Of a stretch of DNA of 64,000 nucleotides, positions 43,060 to 51,956 are shown piece after piece. Origin of the DNA: JACMQW01 sp964536965 (lineage in GTDB: Bacteria > Bdellovibrionota > UBA1018); NCBI GenBank assembly GCA_964536965.1, contig CAZIAL010000001.1, forward strand, positions 62,001 through 126,000, in the 5' to 3' direction. The position numbers and the translations under genes were made by a program. The stretch's first letter is position 1; every line of letters starts with the position of its first letter. The notes under the pieces were generated by a model that did not search any database, was not told the DNA's origin, and was given only the letters and a program-made list of their open reading frames with translations.

Positions 43060-44628
43060 TCAAGGCTTGTGCAGGAAGCGGAACGGTCCCGATGCGGAGC
43101 GACCCTGGGATCGCTGGATGGCGTCGAGTTCCTTTAGGAACTCATAGTAGCTCAACCCATAACCGGTCGCCCGACGGTGGGTCTTTTCCTTTTCCGCGAG
43201 AATCGACTCGAGTTCCTCGACGACGTCGTCGAGCATGAAGTTCAGCACGATCGTATCCTGGGTCATGTACGTCGGCATCCGGTCTTCGATGAAGCCGAGA
43301 TTCCGAAGCGCGCGGGCGAGGCCGCCCTTGACCTGGAGCCAGGCGTTCGAATCGAATTCGTAGCCTTCGTTTTCCATCCACGCGTAAATCGAGGTCAGAA
43401 TCGCATCCTTCTTCCAAACGGTCGGGAGCTTCGCGAAATCGCGCCATTCGGCGATCATCGTGAACCGCGGATCGATTTCCATATCGGCCGGGATAAAGGA
43501 CTGGACCTCGGAGATTCCCAGGCGTTCCATCAGATCGCGATTTTTCATCGTGAGATGCGACGCGAACGCGGGAACCATCACGGTTCCTCGGGAAGCGACT
43601 TCGAAGCCCTCGCGGGCGACTTCCGAGCAGAAGAGCCGTTCATGGTCATGCATGTTGAACGCGAAATCGTACTTTATCCGGTTATCGGCATCGAAGCGTT
43701 TCTTCACGCGCTGGTAAATATGCGCCGCCGCCCGGTGAGCGAGATCGGCATCGGCATGGCGAAAGACGAGCGTGCGAGCCTTTCCGTCCGCGAGCCACTC
43801 CTCCATCGGTGCAATGACGGAACCGAACTCGATATGGGCTTCGATCGTATAGGCCTTTTTCGAACGGGGATCGACGTAGACCATCGCGAGATGGCTGAAC
43901 TGGGTATCTTCGTCTCCCATCCGGGCGATCAGCGCGCTGGTATTCGCGTTTCCGCGGCTGAGCAGGACGTCTCCCGACCGAACTTCGTGCGCGGAGGTAA
44001 GCCGGGGATTCACGAGCGTGCTCGGCGGCAGGTAGGAAGGTGGCGCCACGGTGCCGGATTTCGGGAACTGGACGATCGGCGCGGGAAAAAAGTGAGGCTG
44101 ATAGACCCGGAGGTTGTCCAGGCGGACGGCATTCGGATCATAACGTCGCTCGGGACGAATCAGGAAGGGCGCGCCGGTACCCTGGGCGTCGGCATATCCG
44201 ATGGATCCGACGAAATCCTCGACTCCACGCAGATGGCGGAACGCGCGGCGGATCCGGATGGCGCAGGTTTCGGAGAGCTGACGATTCGCGGAGAGCGATT
44301 TCATCTGTTCGTGTAGATCGACTCGGCTCGCGAAAAGGAAACGAAGTGCTTCTTCCGCGTGAGCGGCGACGTCGTCTTTGGCGAAGCGGCGGGGATTCAG
44401 TCCCTTCACGGCTTCGATCACAGCGTCGAGTCGAACGACACAGTCGGAGGCTGAAATCGGATTTTGCGTAAATGCGGAGGTGAGTCCCTGCAACGAACTC
44501 ATCAGCGGGGAGGAGGAGGAGGAGACCATGGAAGGGACGCGATCGACGGAAGGCGACCGCAAAAAGATCGCGCAAGTCGCGACGGTAAGAATGGCGGCCC
44601 CACCGACCTTCATCCAACGAGTCTTCAT
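43060..44628 (-). CDS. YiiX/YebB-like (permuted NlpC/P60) cysteine hydrolase
   Basis: The 522-residue protein has an N-terminal hydrophobic leader (WMKVGGAAILTVATCAIFL) and a helical region. The permuted papain-like fold follows: VRSGDVLLSRGN, the histidine-bearing QFSHLAMVYVD, the acidic YTIEAHIEFG, and the nucleophile-bearing ERLFCSEVAREGFE. The order His...Cys is as expected for YiiX/YebB amidases. A long C-terminal part (about 390-522) is not matched to a family. It could hydrolyse amide bonds in the envelope or in acylated lipids. The substrate is unknown. Confidence 0.78.
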   Translation of the reverse strand: MKTRWMKVGGAAILTVATCAIFLRSPSVDRVPSMVSSSSSPLMSSLQGLTSAFTQNPISASDCVVRLDAVIEAVKGLNPRRFAKDDVAAHAEEALRFLFASRVDLHEQMKSLSANRQLSETCAIRIRRAFRHLRGVEDFVGSIGYADAQGTGAPFLIRPERRYDPNAVRLDNLRVYQPHFFPAPIVQFPKSGTVAPPSYLPPSTLVNPRLTSAHEVRSGDVLLSRGNANTSALIARMGDEDTQFSHLAMVYVDPRSKKAYTIEAHIEFGSVIAPMEEWLADGKARTLVFRHADADLAHRAAAHIYQRVKKRFDADNRIKYDFAFNMHDHERLFCSEVAREGFEVASRGTVMVPAFASHLTMKNRDLMERLGISEVQSFIPADMEIDPRFTMIAEWRDFAKLPTVWKKDAILTSIYAWMENEGYEFDSNAWLQVKGGLARALRNLGFIEDRMPTYMTQDTIVLNFMLDDVVEELESILAEKEKTHRRATGYGLSYYEFLKELDAIQRSQGRSASGPFRFLHKP

Positions 44629-44768
44629 CCGTCCCCATATCGCAAGGCTTATGCCCGGTACTCTCCCTCTAGAAACAAGAGGTTAGCGGATGATTTGGCC
44701 CTCGGACTGTCGAAATCCTGGGGATTCGCCTAATCCTTAGCCAGCGGAATTTATTAAAAAAAACTCCA

Positions 44769-44799
44769 TTGACCTTCCCATCGTGGGAAGGTCGATACT
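44769..44799 (+). promoter_or_regulatory. CueR-type promoter of copA
   Basis: TTGACC (44769-44774) and GATACT (44794-44799) are separated by 19 bases, the long spacer of MerR-family promoters. A perfect palindrome GACCTTCCC-5-GGGAAGGTC fills 44771-44793 between them, matching the CueR box ACCTTCC...GGAAGGT. Copper-bound CueR would unwind the spacer and activate copA-cueR. Confidence 0.92.
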
Positions 44800-44823
44800 G
44801 GTTTCAGTCAAAGGAAAAAATCT

Positions 44824-47049
44824 ATGAATCCCGCCCCTCATCACGCTTCCCATCCCGAACGAAACTTCAGCATCGATGGTATGACCTGCGCCTCCTGCGT
44901 CCGTCATGTCGAGAAGGCATTGAAAAAAGTCGAGGGGGTCGATGAAGCCGTCGTGAACCTCGCTACGGAGCAGGCGAGCGTTCGCGCGACCTCCCGGGTA
45001 CCGAGCGCGCGAATCATCGAGGCCGTGCGCGCGGCGGGATACGAAGCGAAGGAACTCTTACCGGACCATCACGACCATGCGACCCATCTCGAAGACCCGA
45101 GTCGAAATCCTCTATGGAAAGTGCTCCTTGCGGCGGCCCTCTCCGCTCCGCTCGTCCTTCCGATGCTCGTCATGCCGCTCGGCTATCATTGGATGCCGGC
45201 CGGTTGGCTGCAGTTCGTCCTCGCGTCCGTCGTGCAGTTCTATCTCGGCGCGCGATTCTATCGCGCGAGCTTCCGGTCGCTCCGGGGCGGTTCCGCGAAC
45301 ATGGATCTTCTGGTCGCCATGGGAACGACCGCGGCCTATGGGTTGAGCGTCGCGTTTCTCCTGGGCTTGGGCGGTGGCGCGGAAGCGCATCTCTATTTCG
45401 AAAGTTCATCCGTCGTCATCACTTTGGTGCTGCTCGGCAAGTGGATGGAGTCCCGCGCGAAAAAACAAACCACTTCGGCGATCCGTGCGCTCCAGTCGCT
45501 CCGCCCGGATCGCGCGCGAGTTCTCCGCGGAGATCGCGAGGAAGAGATCGATACCGCCGCCGTTCGCGTCGAGGATCGGGTGGTCGTGCGGCCGGGTGAG
45601 CGCATTCCGGTCGATGGCGTGATCGAAAGGGGAGAGACGCATGTCGATGAGTCGCTGATCACCGGCGAGAGTCTGCCGGTTTCGCGCGGTGCCGGGGAAG
45701 AAGTGACGGGTGGCTCGATGAATGGCGAAGGGCAGATCGTTCTCCGAACGACCGCGGTGGGCGCGGAAAGCGTCCTCGCGCGGATCGTCCGCCTGGTGGA
45801 AAATGCGCAAGCGGCGAAGCCTCCGATCCAGAGACTCGTCGATCGAGTCAGCGAAATCTTCATCCCCGCGGTGCTCGGCGTGGCCGTCTTGACGGCGGTC
45901 GGGTGGGGGCTGGCGACTGGAGACTGGACTCGCGCGATCGTGAACGCGATTGCGGTTCTCGTCATCGCTTGCCCGTGCGCGCTAGGGCTCGCTACGCCGA
46001 CGGCGATCATGGTGGGGACGGGAGTCGCCGCCCGTTACGGAATTCTCATCAAGGATGCGGAAGCGCTCGAAATCGCCCATGCGGTGGAAATCGTCGCGTT
46101 CGACAAGACGGGAACCCTGACCGAGGGAAGACCCGAGGTCACGGAAGTTCACGCCGCACGCGGATCGGAAACCGAGATGATCGGAATCGCGGCCGCGATT
46201 CAGCAGGGAAGCGAGCATGCCTTGGCGAAGGCGGTGCTTCGACAGGCGAGCGCGCGCGGAGTCCGCGTGCCTTCGGCCTCGGGGACGCAGTCCATCGCTG
46301 GCAAAGGAGCGAAGACCCGTATCGGAGATACGGAGTACTTGCTCGGCAATCGCCGACTCATGCGTGAACTCGGAGTCGAAACGGGCCTCCTCGAATCGAC
46401 GGCGGACGCGCTCGAAAAGAACGGCCGCACCGTTTCCTGGCTGGCGGATGGAAATCGAAGTCTCCATGGAATTTTCGCGTTTCGCGACGCCGTGAAGGCC
46501 TCTTCGGCGGACGCGATTCGAGAGCTGAAACGGCTTGGCATCCGGACGGTCATGCTGACGGGGGATAACTCGGGCAGTGCGAACGCGGTCGCCCGCGAAC
46601 TCGGAATCGACGAGGTGCTCGCCGATATCCTTCCGCAGGACAAGGCCGATGCCGTCGCGCGACTTCGGGCGGGCGGAAAGGTGGCGATGGTGGGCGACGG
46701 GGTGAACGATGCGCCGGCGATCGCGGCCGCGGACGTCGGCGTCGCGATGTCGACCGGAACGGACGTCGCGATGCACGCGGCCGGGATCACCCTCATGCGT
46801 GGGGATCCGCTCCTCGTTCCCGATGCCATGGCGATTTCGCGCCGGACCTACGCGAAAATTCGGCAAAACCTCTTTTGGGCCTTCGCATACAATATCGTGG
46901 GGATTCCGCTGGCCGCGTTCGGATACCTCGATCCGATGATCGCGGGAGCGGCGATGGCCTTCAGCAGCGTCAGCGTGGTCTCGAACTCGGTCTTTCTGAA
47001 GCGGTGGAAGCCGGTGCGCGAAGGAAAAAGCGGAGGAACAAAAGGATGA
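44824..47049 (+). CDS. copA: Copper-exporting P1B-type ATPase
   Basis: This Cu(I) efflux pump has 741 residues. One N-terminal heavy-metal-binding domain carries GMTCASC (C22, C25). A His-rich linker (DHHDHATH) follows near residues 80-87, then the actuator TGES, the membrane CPC metal site (VIACPCALGLATP), the phosphorylation site DKTGTLTEG, and the hinge GDGVNDAPAI. At 741 residues with a single HMA domain it is a normal bacterial CopA. It is preceded by a CueR promoter and overlaps cueR as ATGA, forming an autoregulated copper-resistance operon. Confidence 0.96.
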   Translation: MNPAPHHASHPERNFSIDGMTCASCVRHVEKALKKVEGVDEAVVNLATEQASVRATSRVPSARIIEAVRAAGYEAKELLPDHHDHATHLEDPSRNPLWKVLLAAALSAPLVLPMLVMPLGYHWMPAGWLQFVLASVVQFYLGARFYRASFRSLRGGSANMDLLVAMGTTAAYGLSVAFLLGLGGGAEAHLYFESSSVVITLVLLGKWMESRAKKQTTSAIRALQSLRPDRARVLRGDREEEIDTAAVRVEDRVVVRPGERIPVDGVIERGETHVDESLITGESLPVSRGAGEEVTGGSMNGEGQIVLRTTAVGAESVLARIVRLVENAQAAKPPIQRLVDRVSEIFIPAVLGVAVLTAVGWGLATGDWTRAIVNAIAVLVIACPCALGLATPTAIMVGTGVAARYGILIKDAEALEIAHAVEIVAFDKTGTLTEGRPEVTEVHAARGSETEMIGIAAAIQQGSEHALAKAVLRQASARGVRVPSASGTQSIAGKGAKTRIGDTEYLLGNRRLMRELGVETGLLESTADALEKNGRTVSWLADGNRSLHGIFAFRDAVKASSADAIRELKRLGIRTVMLTGDNSGSANAVARELGIDEVLADILPQDKADAVARLRAGGKVAMVGDGVNDAPAIAAADVGVAMSTGTDVAMHAAGITLMRGDPLLVPDAMAISRRTYAKIRQNLFWAFAYNIVGIPLAAFGYLDPMIAGAAMAFSSVSVVSNSVFLKRWKPVREGKSGGTKG

Positions 47050-47450
47050 AGAGCGTAAACATCGGTCAGGCCGCCAAGTCGAGCGGGGTCAGCGCGAAGA
47101 TGATTCGTCATTACGAAGAAATCGGGCTCATGCCGAAACCCCGCCGGTCCGAGGGGGGCTACCGCGAGTACGATCCGGATGCCGTGCATCTGCTTCGATT
47201 CATTCGCCGATCGCGTGATCTCGGATTCTCCATGAAGGAAACCAAGCAACTTCTCGGACTCTGGAGAAATCGGGCGCGGAGCAGTTCCGAGGTGAAGCGC
47301 CTGGCGCAGGCCCATATCCGCGATCTCGAGAACAAAATCGAAGAACTCCGCGCAATGGCCAACGCGCTGAAGAAGCTGGCCCGGGACTGCCAAGGCGATC
47401 AGCGGCCGGACTGCCCGATCCTCGCGGATCTCGCGCACGCTTTTCCTTGA
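47046..47450 (+). CDS. cueR: MerR-family copper-responsive regulator
   Basis: This 134-residue regulator has the MerR winged HTH at the N-terminus (MKSVNIGQAAKSSGVSAKM, RHYEEIGL) and a long dimerisation helix. The C-terminal copper loop has C115 and C123, eight residues apart, as in CueR (C112 and C120 in E. coli). The ATG overlaps the copA stop. It binds the palindrome upstream of copA. It overlaps the end of the convergent metalloprotease gene by about 50 bases. Confidence 0.95.
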   Translation: MKSVNIGQAAKSSGVSAKMIRHYEEIGLMPKPRRSEGGYREYDPDAVHLLRFIRRSRDLGFSMKETKQLLGLWRNRARSSSEVKRLAQAHIRDLENKIEELRAMANALKKLARDCQGDQRPDCPILADLAHAFP

Positions 47451-48418
47451 GTGTTACTAGGGAGAGCGAGGCTCAAGCACGGAGCGGGAATCAGGATGGG
47501 CGCACCCGTTCGGTCCAGAAGCCCGGGTCCGCTCTGATCTTCTCCCCCGCCGTAATACTTCTTGTATCGACGACCGGCTTCGCGCCGGACGAGATTCTCG
47601 AAGTAAGACGCGCGGATTTCCGTGACTTCGGTCGACTGGATCTCCTCGCTCCAGACGAAGCGGCGATCGAGCAGTCCGCGAACCCCGTCGTAGGCATGGT
47701 ACATCTCGTGGGCGAGAATGACGAATGCGGGCGTGGGACGCGCGACACCGTCGTCTTCCACCGAGAGGTACTCGCCATGGGGATCGAAATAAACGTATCC
47801 CCCCGAGCCGATCGCATCGAGCGGATAATCGACGTAGTCGGGAAATCGTCGAGTGACGAAGGTTTGGATCGCCTGGCTTCTTCGCATTCCCGTGTAAGTC
47901 TTGCGACCGGGGATCGTCGCGGCGAAACTGTTCCGGCCCGGCTCGATGAAAAGCGTTTCGGGCGAAGATTCGAGCTGGCGAAGGAGCGTGCGTCCCGTCT
48001 CGAGCGACTCCAGGATCGCGAGTGCGGCGGCGGTCTGCTGATAGAATCGATCCTTACCGAGCTCCGCCACGGTTCCGTCTTCGTCGAACCACTGTCCATC
48101 GCGGTAAATAAAGGAGGGCGAATCGCGTTTCAGTCTCGCGCGGAGCGAGTTCCTTCGGGGATTCGATTTTATCAGCGGCGTAAAAATCTCGAATTCGCGG
48201 ATCGTATCGCAGACGAAGCGATCGAGGAACAGGGCGTCGGCCCCGATGCGCTCGCGCAGCTGCGCTTCCGTCCAGTCCTTAAAGTCCGAATTTTCGGGCT
48301 GGTAGAGCTCATAGGCGGGCGGCGGGATGTTCGCTTGAGAAGGCGGAGGGCATCCGAAAGGCAGAGCGGCCAAAATAAGAGCGATCCCGGCCCGGGACCT
48401 CGAACGACGCACTTCCAT
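47399..48418 (-). CDS. M91-like zinc metallopeptidase, probably envelope-targeted
   Basis: The 339-residue protein has a hydrophobic leader ending in a possible lipobox-like LPFGC (C23). The zinc-binding HExxH motif is H237-E238-M-Y-H241 in ILAHEMYHAYDGVRG, with an acidic downstream helix (STEVTEIRASYFENLVRRE) that can supply the third ligand. This arrangement resembles peptidase family M91, known from type III effectors such as NleD and the HopH1/XopG group. Here it appears exported rather than injected. Its target is unknown. The C-terminal 17 codons overlap cueR. Confidence 0.72.
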   Translation of the reverse strand: MEVRRSRSRAGIALILAALPFGCPPPSQANIPPPAYELYQPENSDFKDWTEAQLRERIGADALFLDRFVCDTIREFEIFTPLIKSNPRRNSLRARLKRDSPSFIYRDGQWFDEDGTVAELGKDRFYQQTAAALAILESLETGRTLLRQLESSPETLFIEPGRNSFAATIPGRKTYTGMRRSQAIQTFVTRRFPDYVDYPLDAIGSGGYVYFDPHGEYLSVEDDGVARPTPAFVILAHEMYHAYDGVRGLLDRRFVWSEEIQSTEVTEIRASYFENLVRREAGRRYKKYYGGGEDQSGPGLLDRTGAPILIPAPCLSLALPSNTQGKACARSARIGQSGR

Positions 48419-48552
48419 GTTTTCCTCGCTGCAGATCCATTCTTAGATCCGGTTCGGAAATCGTGTCGCTCGGCCCGCACTCTGTCAAGATGACGGGAAT
48501 TTAATCACCTCCCGGTCTTGCCCGCGGACAGTGCCTATGGAAAGAAGAAGGG

Positions 48553-49722
48553 GTGAAATCGAATCTTTTCCTCGTAGGGTTTTTCCTGGGATTCGGGATC
48601 GCGTCCGCCCATGCCGCCGACGCCGGCTCCGACTCGGACAAGTCCTGGTACGATCGCCTGAGTCTAAAGGGCTACGCGCAAGTTCGTTATAACCGCCTGC
48701 TCGAAACGAACTCCGATCTCGTCTGCGACCTCTGCGATAAATCGCTCGGCGAAGACCAGAACTTTTTCGTTCGCCGGGCGCGAATCACTTTGAGTGGGAA
48801 CGTCCATGAGCGGTTGTTCATCTATATCCAGCCGGACCTCGCCTCGAATGCCTCGGATACGAGCCAGCATTTCTTGCAGATTCGTGACCTTTACGCCGAC
48901 CTGTCCATTCTCGCCGACGATACGCTGCGGATTCGCGTCGGGCAGAGTAAGGTTCCATTCGGCTGGGAAAATCTGCAGTCGAGTTCGAATCGTCTAGCGC
49001 TCGATCGCAGTGATCCCATCAACTCCGGAGCGCCGAACGAACGGGATCTCGGGGCGTTTGTTTACTGGGCGCCGACGGAAATTCGCGCGAGGTTGAAAGA
49101 TCTGCAAAATCCGTATCTTAAAGGCACGGGCGATTATGGAATTCTCGGATTCGGCGCTTATAACGGTCAGACCGCCAATCGTCCGGAGCAAAACGATAAT
49201 CTCCACCTCGTCGCGCGCGCGACCTATCCGTTTCGACTCGCGAACGGCCAGTACTTCGAGGCCTCCGTCCAGGGGTATACCGGTCTCTTTACGATCGCGG
49301 GCAGGGCATTTCGCGACGAGCGAGCGGCGGCGACTTTTGTTTGGTACCCGCAGCCGTTCGGGTTTCAGATCGAGGCGAACACCGGCGTCGGACCCGAATA
49401 CCAGGGGAATGCCGGGGCGATCGAACGTCGCGAGGTTCGGGGCGGATACGCGCAGGTGATGATGAATGCGTTCGAGCCGGATGAGACTCGGCTGATCGGT
49501 TACGCGCGCGCGCAGTTTTATCGTGGAGGCAAGAAGACGGAACCGGATTCGCGCGCTCACCTCGTTCGCGAACTCGAGATCGGGGGCGAATGGGCGCCTT
49601 TCGCGGCATTCGAACTGACGGCGGCTTACGCGATTTCCGCGCGCCGTACGAATGATTCGGCGGATGGGCACGCCGACCAGCGGGGAAATCGGTTGCGGTT
49701 GCAGGCGCAATTTAATTATTGA
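48553..49722 (+). CDS. OprO/OprP-type phosphate-selective porin
   Basis: The 389-residue outer-membrane beta-barrel protein begins with a signal peptide ending AHAADAG. LSLKGYAQVRYNRL, FFVRRARITLSGNV and KVPFGWENLQSSSNRLALDRSD are typical of the OprO/P family. The C-terminus is LQAQFNY, an aromatic residue at the very end as required for BAM insertion. The start codon is GTG at 48553. Phosphate or polyphosphate selectivity is typical of some family members but not proven here. Confidence 0.85.
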   Translation: MKSNLFLVGFFLGFGIASAHAADAGSDSDKSWYDRLSLKGYAQVRYNRLLETNSDLVCDLCDKSLGEDQNFFVRRARITLSGNVHERLFIYIQPDLASNASDTSQHFLQIRDLYADLSILADDTLRIRVGQSKVPFGWENLQSSSNRLALDRSDPINSGAPNERDLGAFVYWAPTEIRARLKDLQNPYLKGTGDYGILGFGAYNGQTANRPEQNDNLHLVARATYPFRLANGQYFEASVQGYTGLFTIAGRAFRDERAAATFVWYPQPFGFQIEANTGVGPEYQGNAGAIERREVRGGYAQVMMNAFEPDETRLIGYARAQFYRGGKKTEPDSRAHLVRELEIGGEWAPFAAFELTAAYAISARRTNDSADGHADQRGNRLRLQAQFNY

Positions 49723-49768
49723 GGGGAGAGTTTTTACTTTTCCGTCCCACCCGATTTAGAGTGAGGGT

Positions 49769-50506
49769 ATGAAAGTGATCGTTAGGAGAGTCATCGGCCG
49801 CCTCGCCGCACTGCTGGCGCTGTTTGCGCTTATGCCCGGAGGCGCTCTGGCCATGGAGAGTAACCACGGCGTCTGGACCGGACTTTTTTTACAGGGCGCG
49901 GTCTCCCCGAGCTGGGGCTGGACGCTCGAGAATCAGCTGCGTCTCCATGAAGGATGGGCGTCCAGTGGCGGCCAACCGAACGGCCTGGAAACGCGGGCGA
50001 ACCGATGGCTCCTTCGGCCTTCGTTGCGATGGATGCCTCGGGAGCATCCTCGTTTACAGCTTTCGATCGGATGGGGTTGGACGCCGAATCTTTCTCCGAC
50101 CCGCGACGAGCATCGGCTCTGGGAACAAGCCCAGTTCCAAGGCGGGGACGCGAACGAAGGATGGGCATGGCAAGGTCGCATTCGGCTCGAGCAAAGGCAC
50201 ATCGAAGCGACTCGGGGATTGCAGCATCGCGTGCGTGCGTATGGGCGCGCGAGTCGGATGATGGGCGACACGAAGTTCTATGGCGTGACGGCTTGGTCGG
50301 AATTGTTTTGGAACCTGAATGCCAAGGCGAATGGTCCCGCGCGTGGACTGGACCAGACGCGGATTTTCGTGGGGCCCACGGCGCAGATCGCGCCTTCGGC
50401 GCGAGTGGAAATGGGTTATCTGAACGTCTACTATCCGCGGGGGAGTGCGCGGGATTCGTTGATGAGTCATGTGCTCGGAACGTACATGACGCTGGATCTT
50501 CCGTAA
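49769..50506 (+). CDS. DUF2490-family outer-membrane protein
   Basis: The 245-residue protein has a signal peptide ending GGALAME and then alternating amphipathic strands. WGWTLENQLRLHEG and RWLLRPSLRWMP match the DUF2490 family of presumed outer-membrane proteins of unknown function. It follows the porin gene on the same strand at 46 bases, so both may belong to one unit. It is the last chromosomal gene before the left end of the mobile element. Confidence 0.82.
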   Translation: MKVIVRRVIGRLAALLALFALMPGGALAMESNHGVWTGLFLQGAVSPSWGWTLENQLRLHEGWASSGGQPNGLETRANRWLLRPSLRWMPREHPRLQLSIGWGWTPNLSPTRDEHRLWEQAQFQGGDANEGWAWQGRIRLEQRHIEATRGLQHRVRAYGRASRMMGDTKFYGVTAWSELFWNLNAKANGPARGLDQTRIFVGPTAQIAPSARVEMGYLNVYYPRGSARDSLMSHVLGTYMTLDLP

Positions 50507-50510
50507 GGGG

Positions 50511-50524
50511 GATGGCCAGGATTG
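50511..50524. repeat. 14-bp copy of the tRNA-Thr 3' end outside the element
   Basis: GATGGCCAGGATTG matches the T-arm/acceptor part of the tRNA-Thr gene exactly but diverges on both sides. It lies about 90 bases outside the present left repeat and may be a scar of an older integration, or chance. Confidence 0.35.
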
Positions 50525-50562
50525 CCTTGGGCTCCTGCCCTCGACCACAGCCCCCAGAAAAT

Positions 50563-50598
50563 AAAAAAAGCCCGCTCCCGGAGGAGCAGGCTTTTTTT
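50563..50598 (+). terminator. Bidirectional Rho-independent terminator
   Basis: An A7 run and GCC.GCTCC pair with GGAGC.GGC and a T7 run around a CGGA loop. It closes the porin-DUF2490 unit, and in the opposite direction it would originally have ended the tRNA-Thr transcript. Confidence 0.88.
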
Positions 50599-50603
50599 AT
50601 TTC

Positions 50604-50661
50604 ATGGAGCCGATGGCCAGGATTGAACTGGCGACCTACGCTTTACGAAAGCGTTGCTCTA
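50604..50661 (-). repeat. attL: displaced 3' fragment of tRNA-Thr
   Basis: 58 bases identical to 62817-62874. It runs from just past the encoded CCA back to the D arm. The 5' part of the tRNA is missing, so it cannot be a functional gene. It marks where the chromosomal tRNA tail was pushed aside by integration. Confidence 0.92.
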
Positions 50662-51110
50662 GCTTCTTACAATGTCGTTGTAGCCCAATCGCGCCAAGGA
50701 CACAACGTCGTGGCGCTGAACTGGTGCGTTGTTAGGTGTTCTCCGGGGGGGCCAGCGTTGCCGGTTTACGGCGTTGACGCTCTGTTTCCCCTCGAACCGC
50801 TAAAGGCGTTTCTCGGGAGTCGAAGGGGGAATGGCTCGTCTTGGACTTCGACGGTGCTCAGTCCGCTGGCTGCCGGGGAGGTACGAAGGACGAGTAGAGG
50901 TATGACTGTCCGGCTCGGCTTTAATCGCCGATCCTCACCGTGTTGGGTCCCGTCTTAAAATATAAAACCCATCATTTAGACAAAGCTCCGCCCATCTGTA
51001 CCGACTCTCATTCAAGAGAACCGATCAGTGGGGAAGCAACGCAGGTTACTTCTGTGATTTCGCCTGCGAAGGTGACGGGTATTGCACCGTATTTTATCTA
51101 GACTTCGCTG
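50662..51110 (+). ncRNA. Candidate large structured non-coding RNA
   Basis: No convincing coding frame lies here, but paired segments are dense. On the plus strand 50698-50707 pairs with 50727-50741, and the hairpin 50754-50781 has 10 bp. 50786-50795 pairs with 50820-50831, and 50835-50842 pairs with 50887-50894 and stacks on 50843-50847/50860-50864. The hairpin 50915-50931 and further helices extend to about 51100. Two apparent pseudoknots exist (50691-50696 with 50711-50716, and 50851-50856 with 50936-50941). Three helices contain G-U pairs only if read as plus-strand RNA, which suggests the orientation. No promoter or terminator was located. Confidence 0.45.
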
Positions 51111-51392
51111 TCGTCGTTACGTCGTCCGTTCAGCGTTCACAATCTCGACTTTCGGCTGGTGCGCTTATGATCCGCTCGCATCCAGTGGGGTCGGCTCCCT
51201 CTGTCCCATCTTGAATTTGGTTTTTACCCAAACTCGCATCGTACTCTTCAATGGATTTTTTAACCGTTCGAGAATGCAGTCCGTTCGCTTTAAAGAGGTC
51301 CTCCCTGGTCCTCGGATACAAATCGCAAAAGAGAATAGTTCCTAATTTAACGGTACGGATTTTCCACAACCAGTGTCAACACACACTGTGTA
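51111..51392. other. Remainder of left-end non-coding stretch, with one doubtful small ORF on the minus strand
   Basis: A frame at 51130-51369 on the minus strand could encode 79 residues (MWKIRTVKLG...) with protein-like composition. It would need a TTG start without a ribosome-binding site and directly follows a stop codon, so it is doubtful. The rest shows only weak hairpins and an ACTGTGTAT element near 51388. Confidence 0.3.
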
Positions 51393-51956
51393 TTATATAT
51401 TTTCGAGTACGCCTTCCATTACCCCAGCTAGCTTTAGGTCGCGCTCGAACCGGTCTACCTTCTCGCCGCCTGAACCAATCAATCCGTACTTGTAACCGAC
51501 GTTAAAGATCCAGAGCGGGTTATTGATGTTCCAGATAACCTTTACGGCCATTCCCTTCTCGTTCGAGTAATGAGTGTCTACTCGATCGCCCTTAGCGAAT
51601 TTAGGCGGCGGAAGTAACTGGCCCAATCGGTAACTTAAATCGTCACCAAGCAAGGCGTGTTCTTCCAGAATCACGCGATTTCTGCGCGTCTGACACCAGA
51701 CGATCCCCCCTGCATAGGCAGACAGTTCAATGTAAGGGGCGTGTTTCGATACCTCAGGGTTCGAGTGGGTGTGTACCGCTGCAACGAAATCGGCAAAGCC
51801 GCGTCTTTCGTTGTTCGTGCCGTATTTCTGGAAGAACTCTCGTGTTCGCTTACCCGCATGACTTCGTCTACCCGCTTCGAGGCATTTAAGAACCGACTGG
51901 ATGGCTCGCTTGAGAGCGGCTTGTCGCTGTATTTCGGTGATTGGTCCGGTTTTCAT
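51393..51956 (-). CDS. Hypothetical protein, paralogue A of a tandem pair
   Basis: This 187-residue protein has no recognised family. The N-terminal helical part contains KRTREFFQKYGTNNERRGF and the C-terminal part a KOW/SH3-like segment (KFAKGDRVDTHYSNEKGMAVKV). The same order, REFF...G...RR... followed by FIKGSKV...GESGVV, occurs in the adjacent 51957-52439 product, so the two are probably diverged duplicates. The gene is the most distal of a four-gene leftward unit with essentially no spacing. Function unknown. A nucleic-acid-binding role is suggested only by the KOW-like turn. Confidence 0.7.
   Translation of the reverse strand: MKTGPITEIQRQAALKRAIQSVLKCLEAGRRSHAGKRTREFFQKYGTNNERRGFADFVAAVHTHSNPEVSKHAPYIELSAYAGGIVWCQTRRNRVILEEHALLGDDLSYRLGQLLPPPKFAKGDRVDTHYSNEKGMAVKVIWNINNPLWIFNVGYKYGLIGSGGEKVDRFERDLKLAGVMEGVLENI

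Noticed and set aside
50580..50700. Plus-strand frame encoding a WSRWPGLNWRPTLYESVA-like peptide, seen at both element ends
   Set aside because: It is the antisense of tRNA-Thr translated in one frame, a known source of spurious gene calls.
49954..50958. Large plus-strand frame across the DUF2490 gene and attL
   Set aside because: It runs out of frame through a clear outer-membrane protein, a terminator and the tRNA fragment.
50662..51110. Group I or group II intron, tmRNA or RNase P RNA at attL
   Set aside because: None of the conserved core sequences of these RNAs could be found on either strand, so only a generic structured RNA is proposed.
51130..51369. 79-codon minus-strand gene
   Set aside because: It needs a TTG start directly after a stop, with no ribosome-binding site. 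Kept only as a doubtful note.
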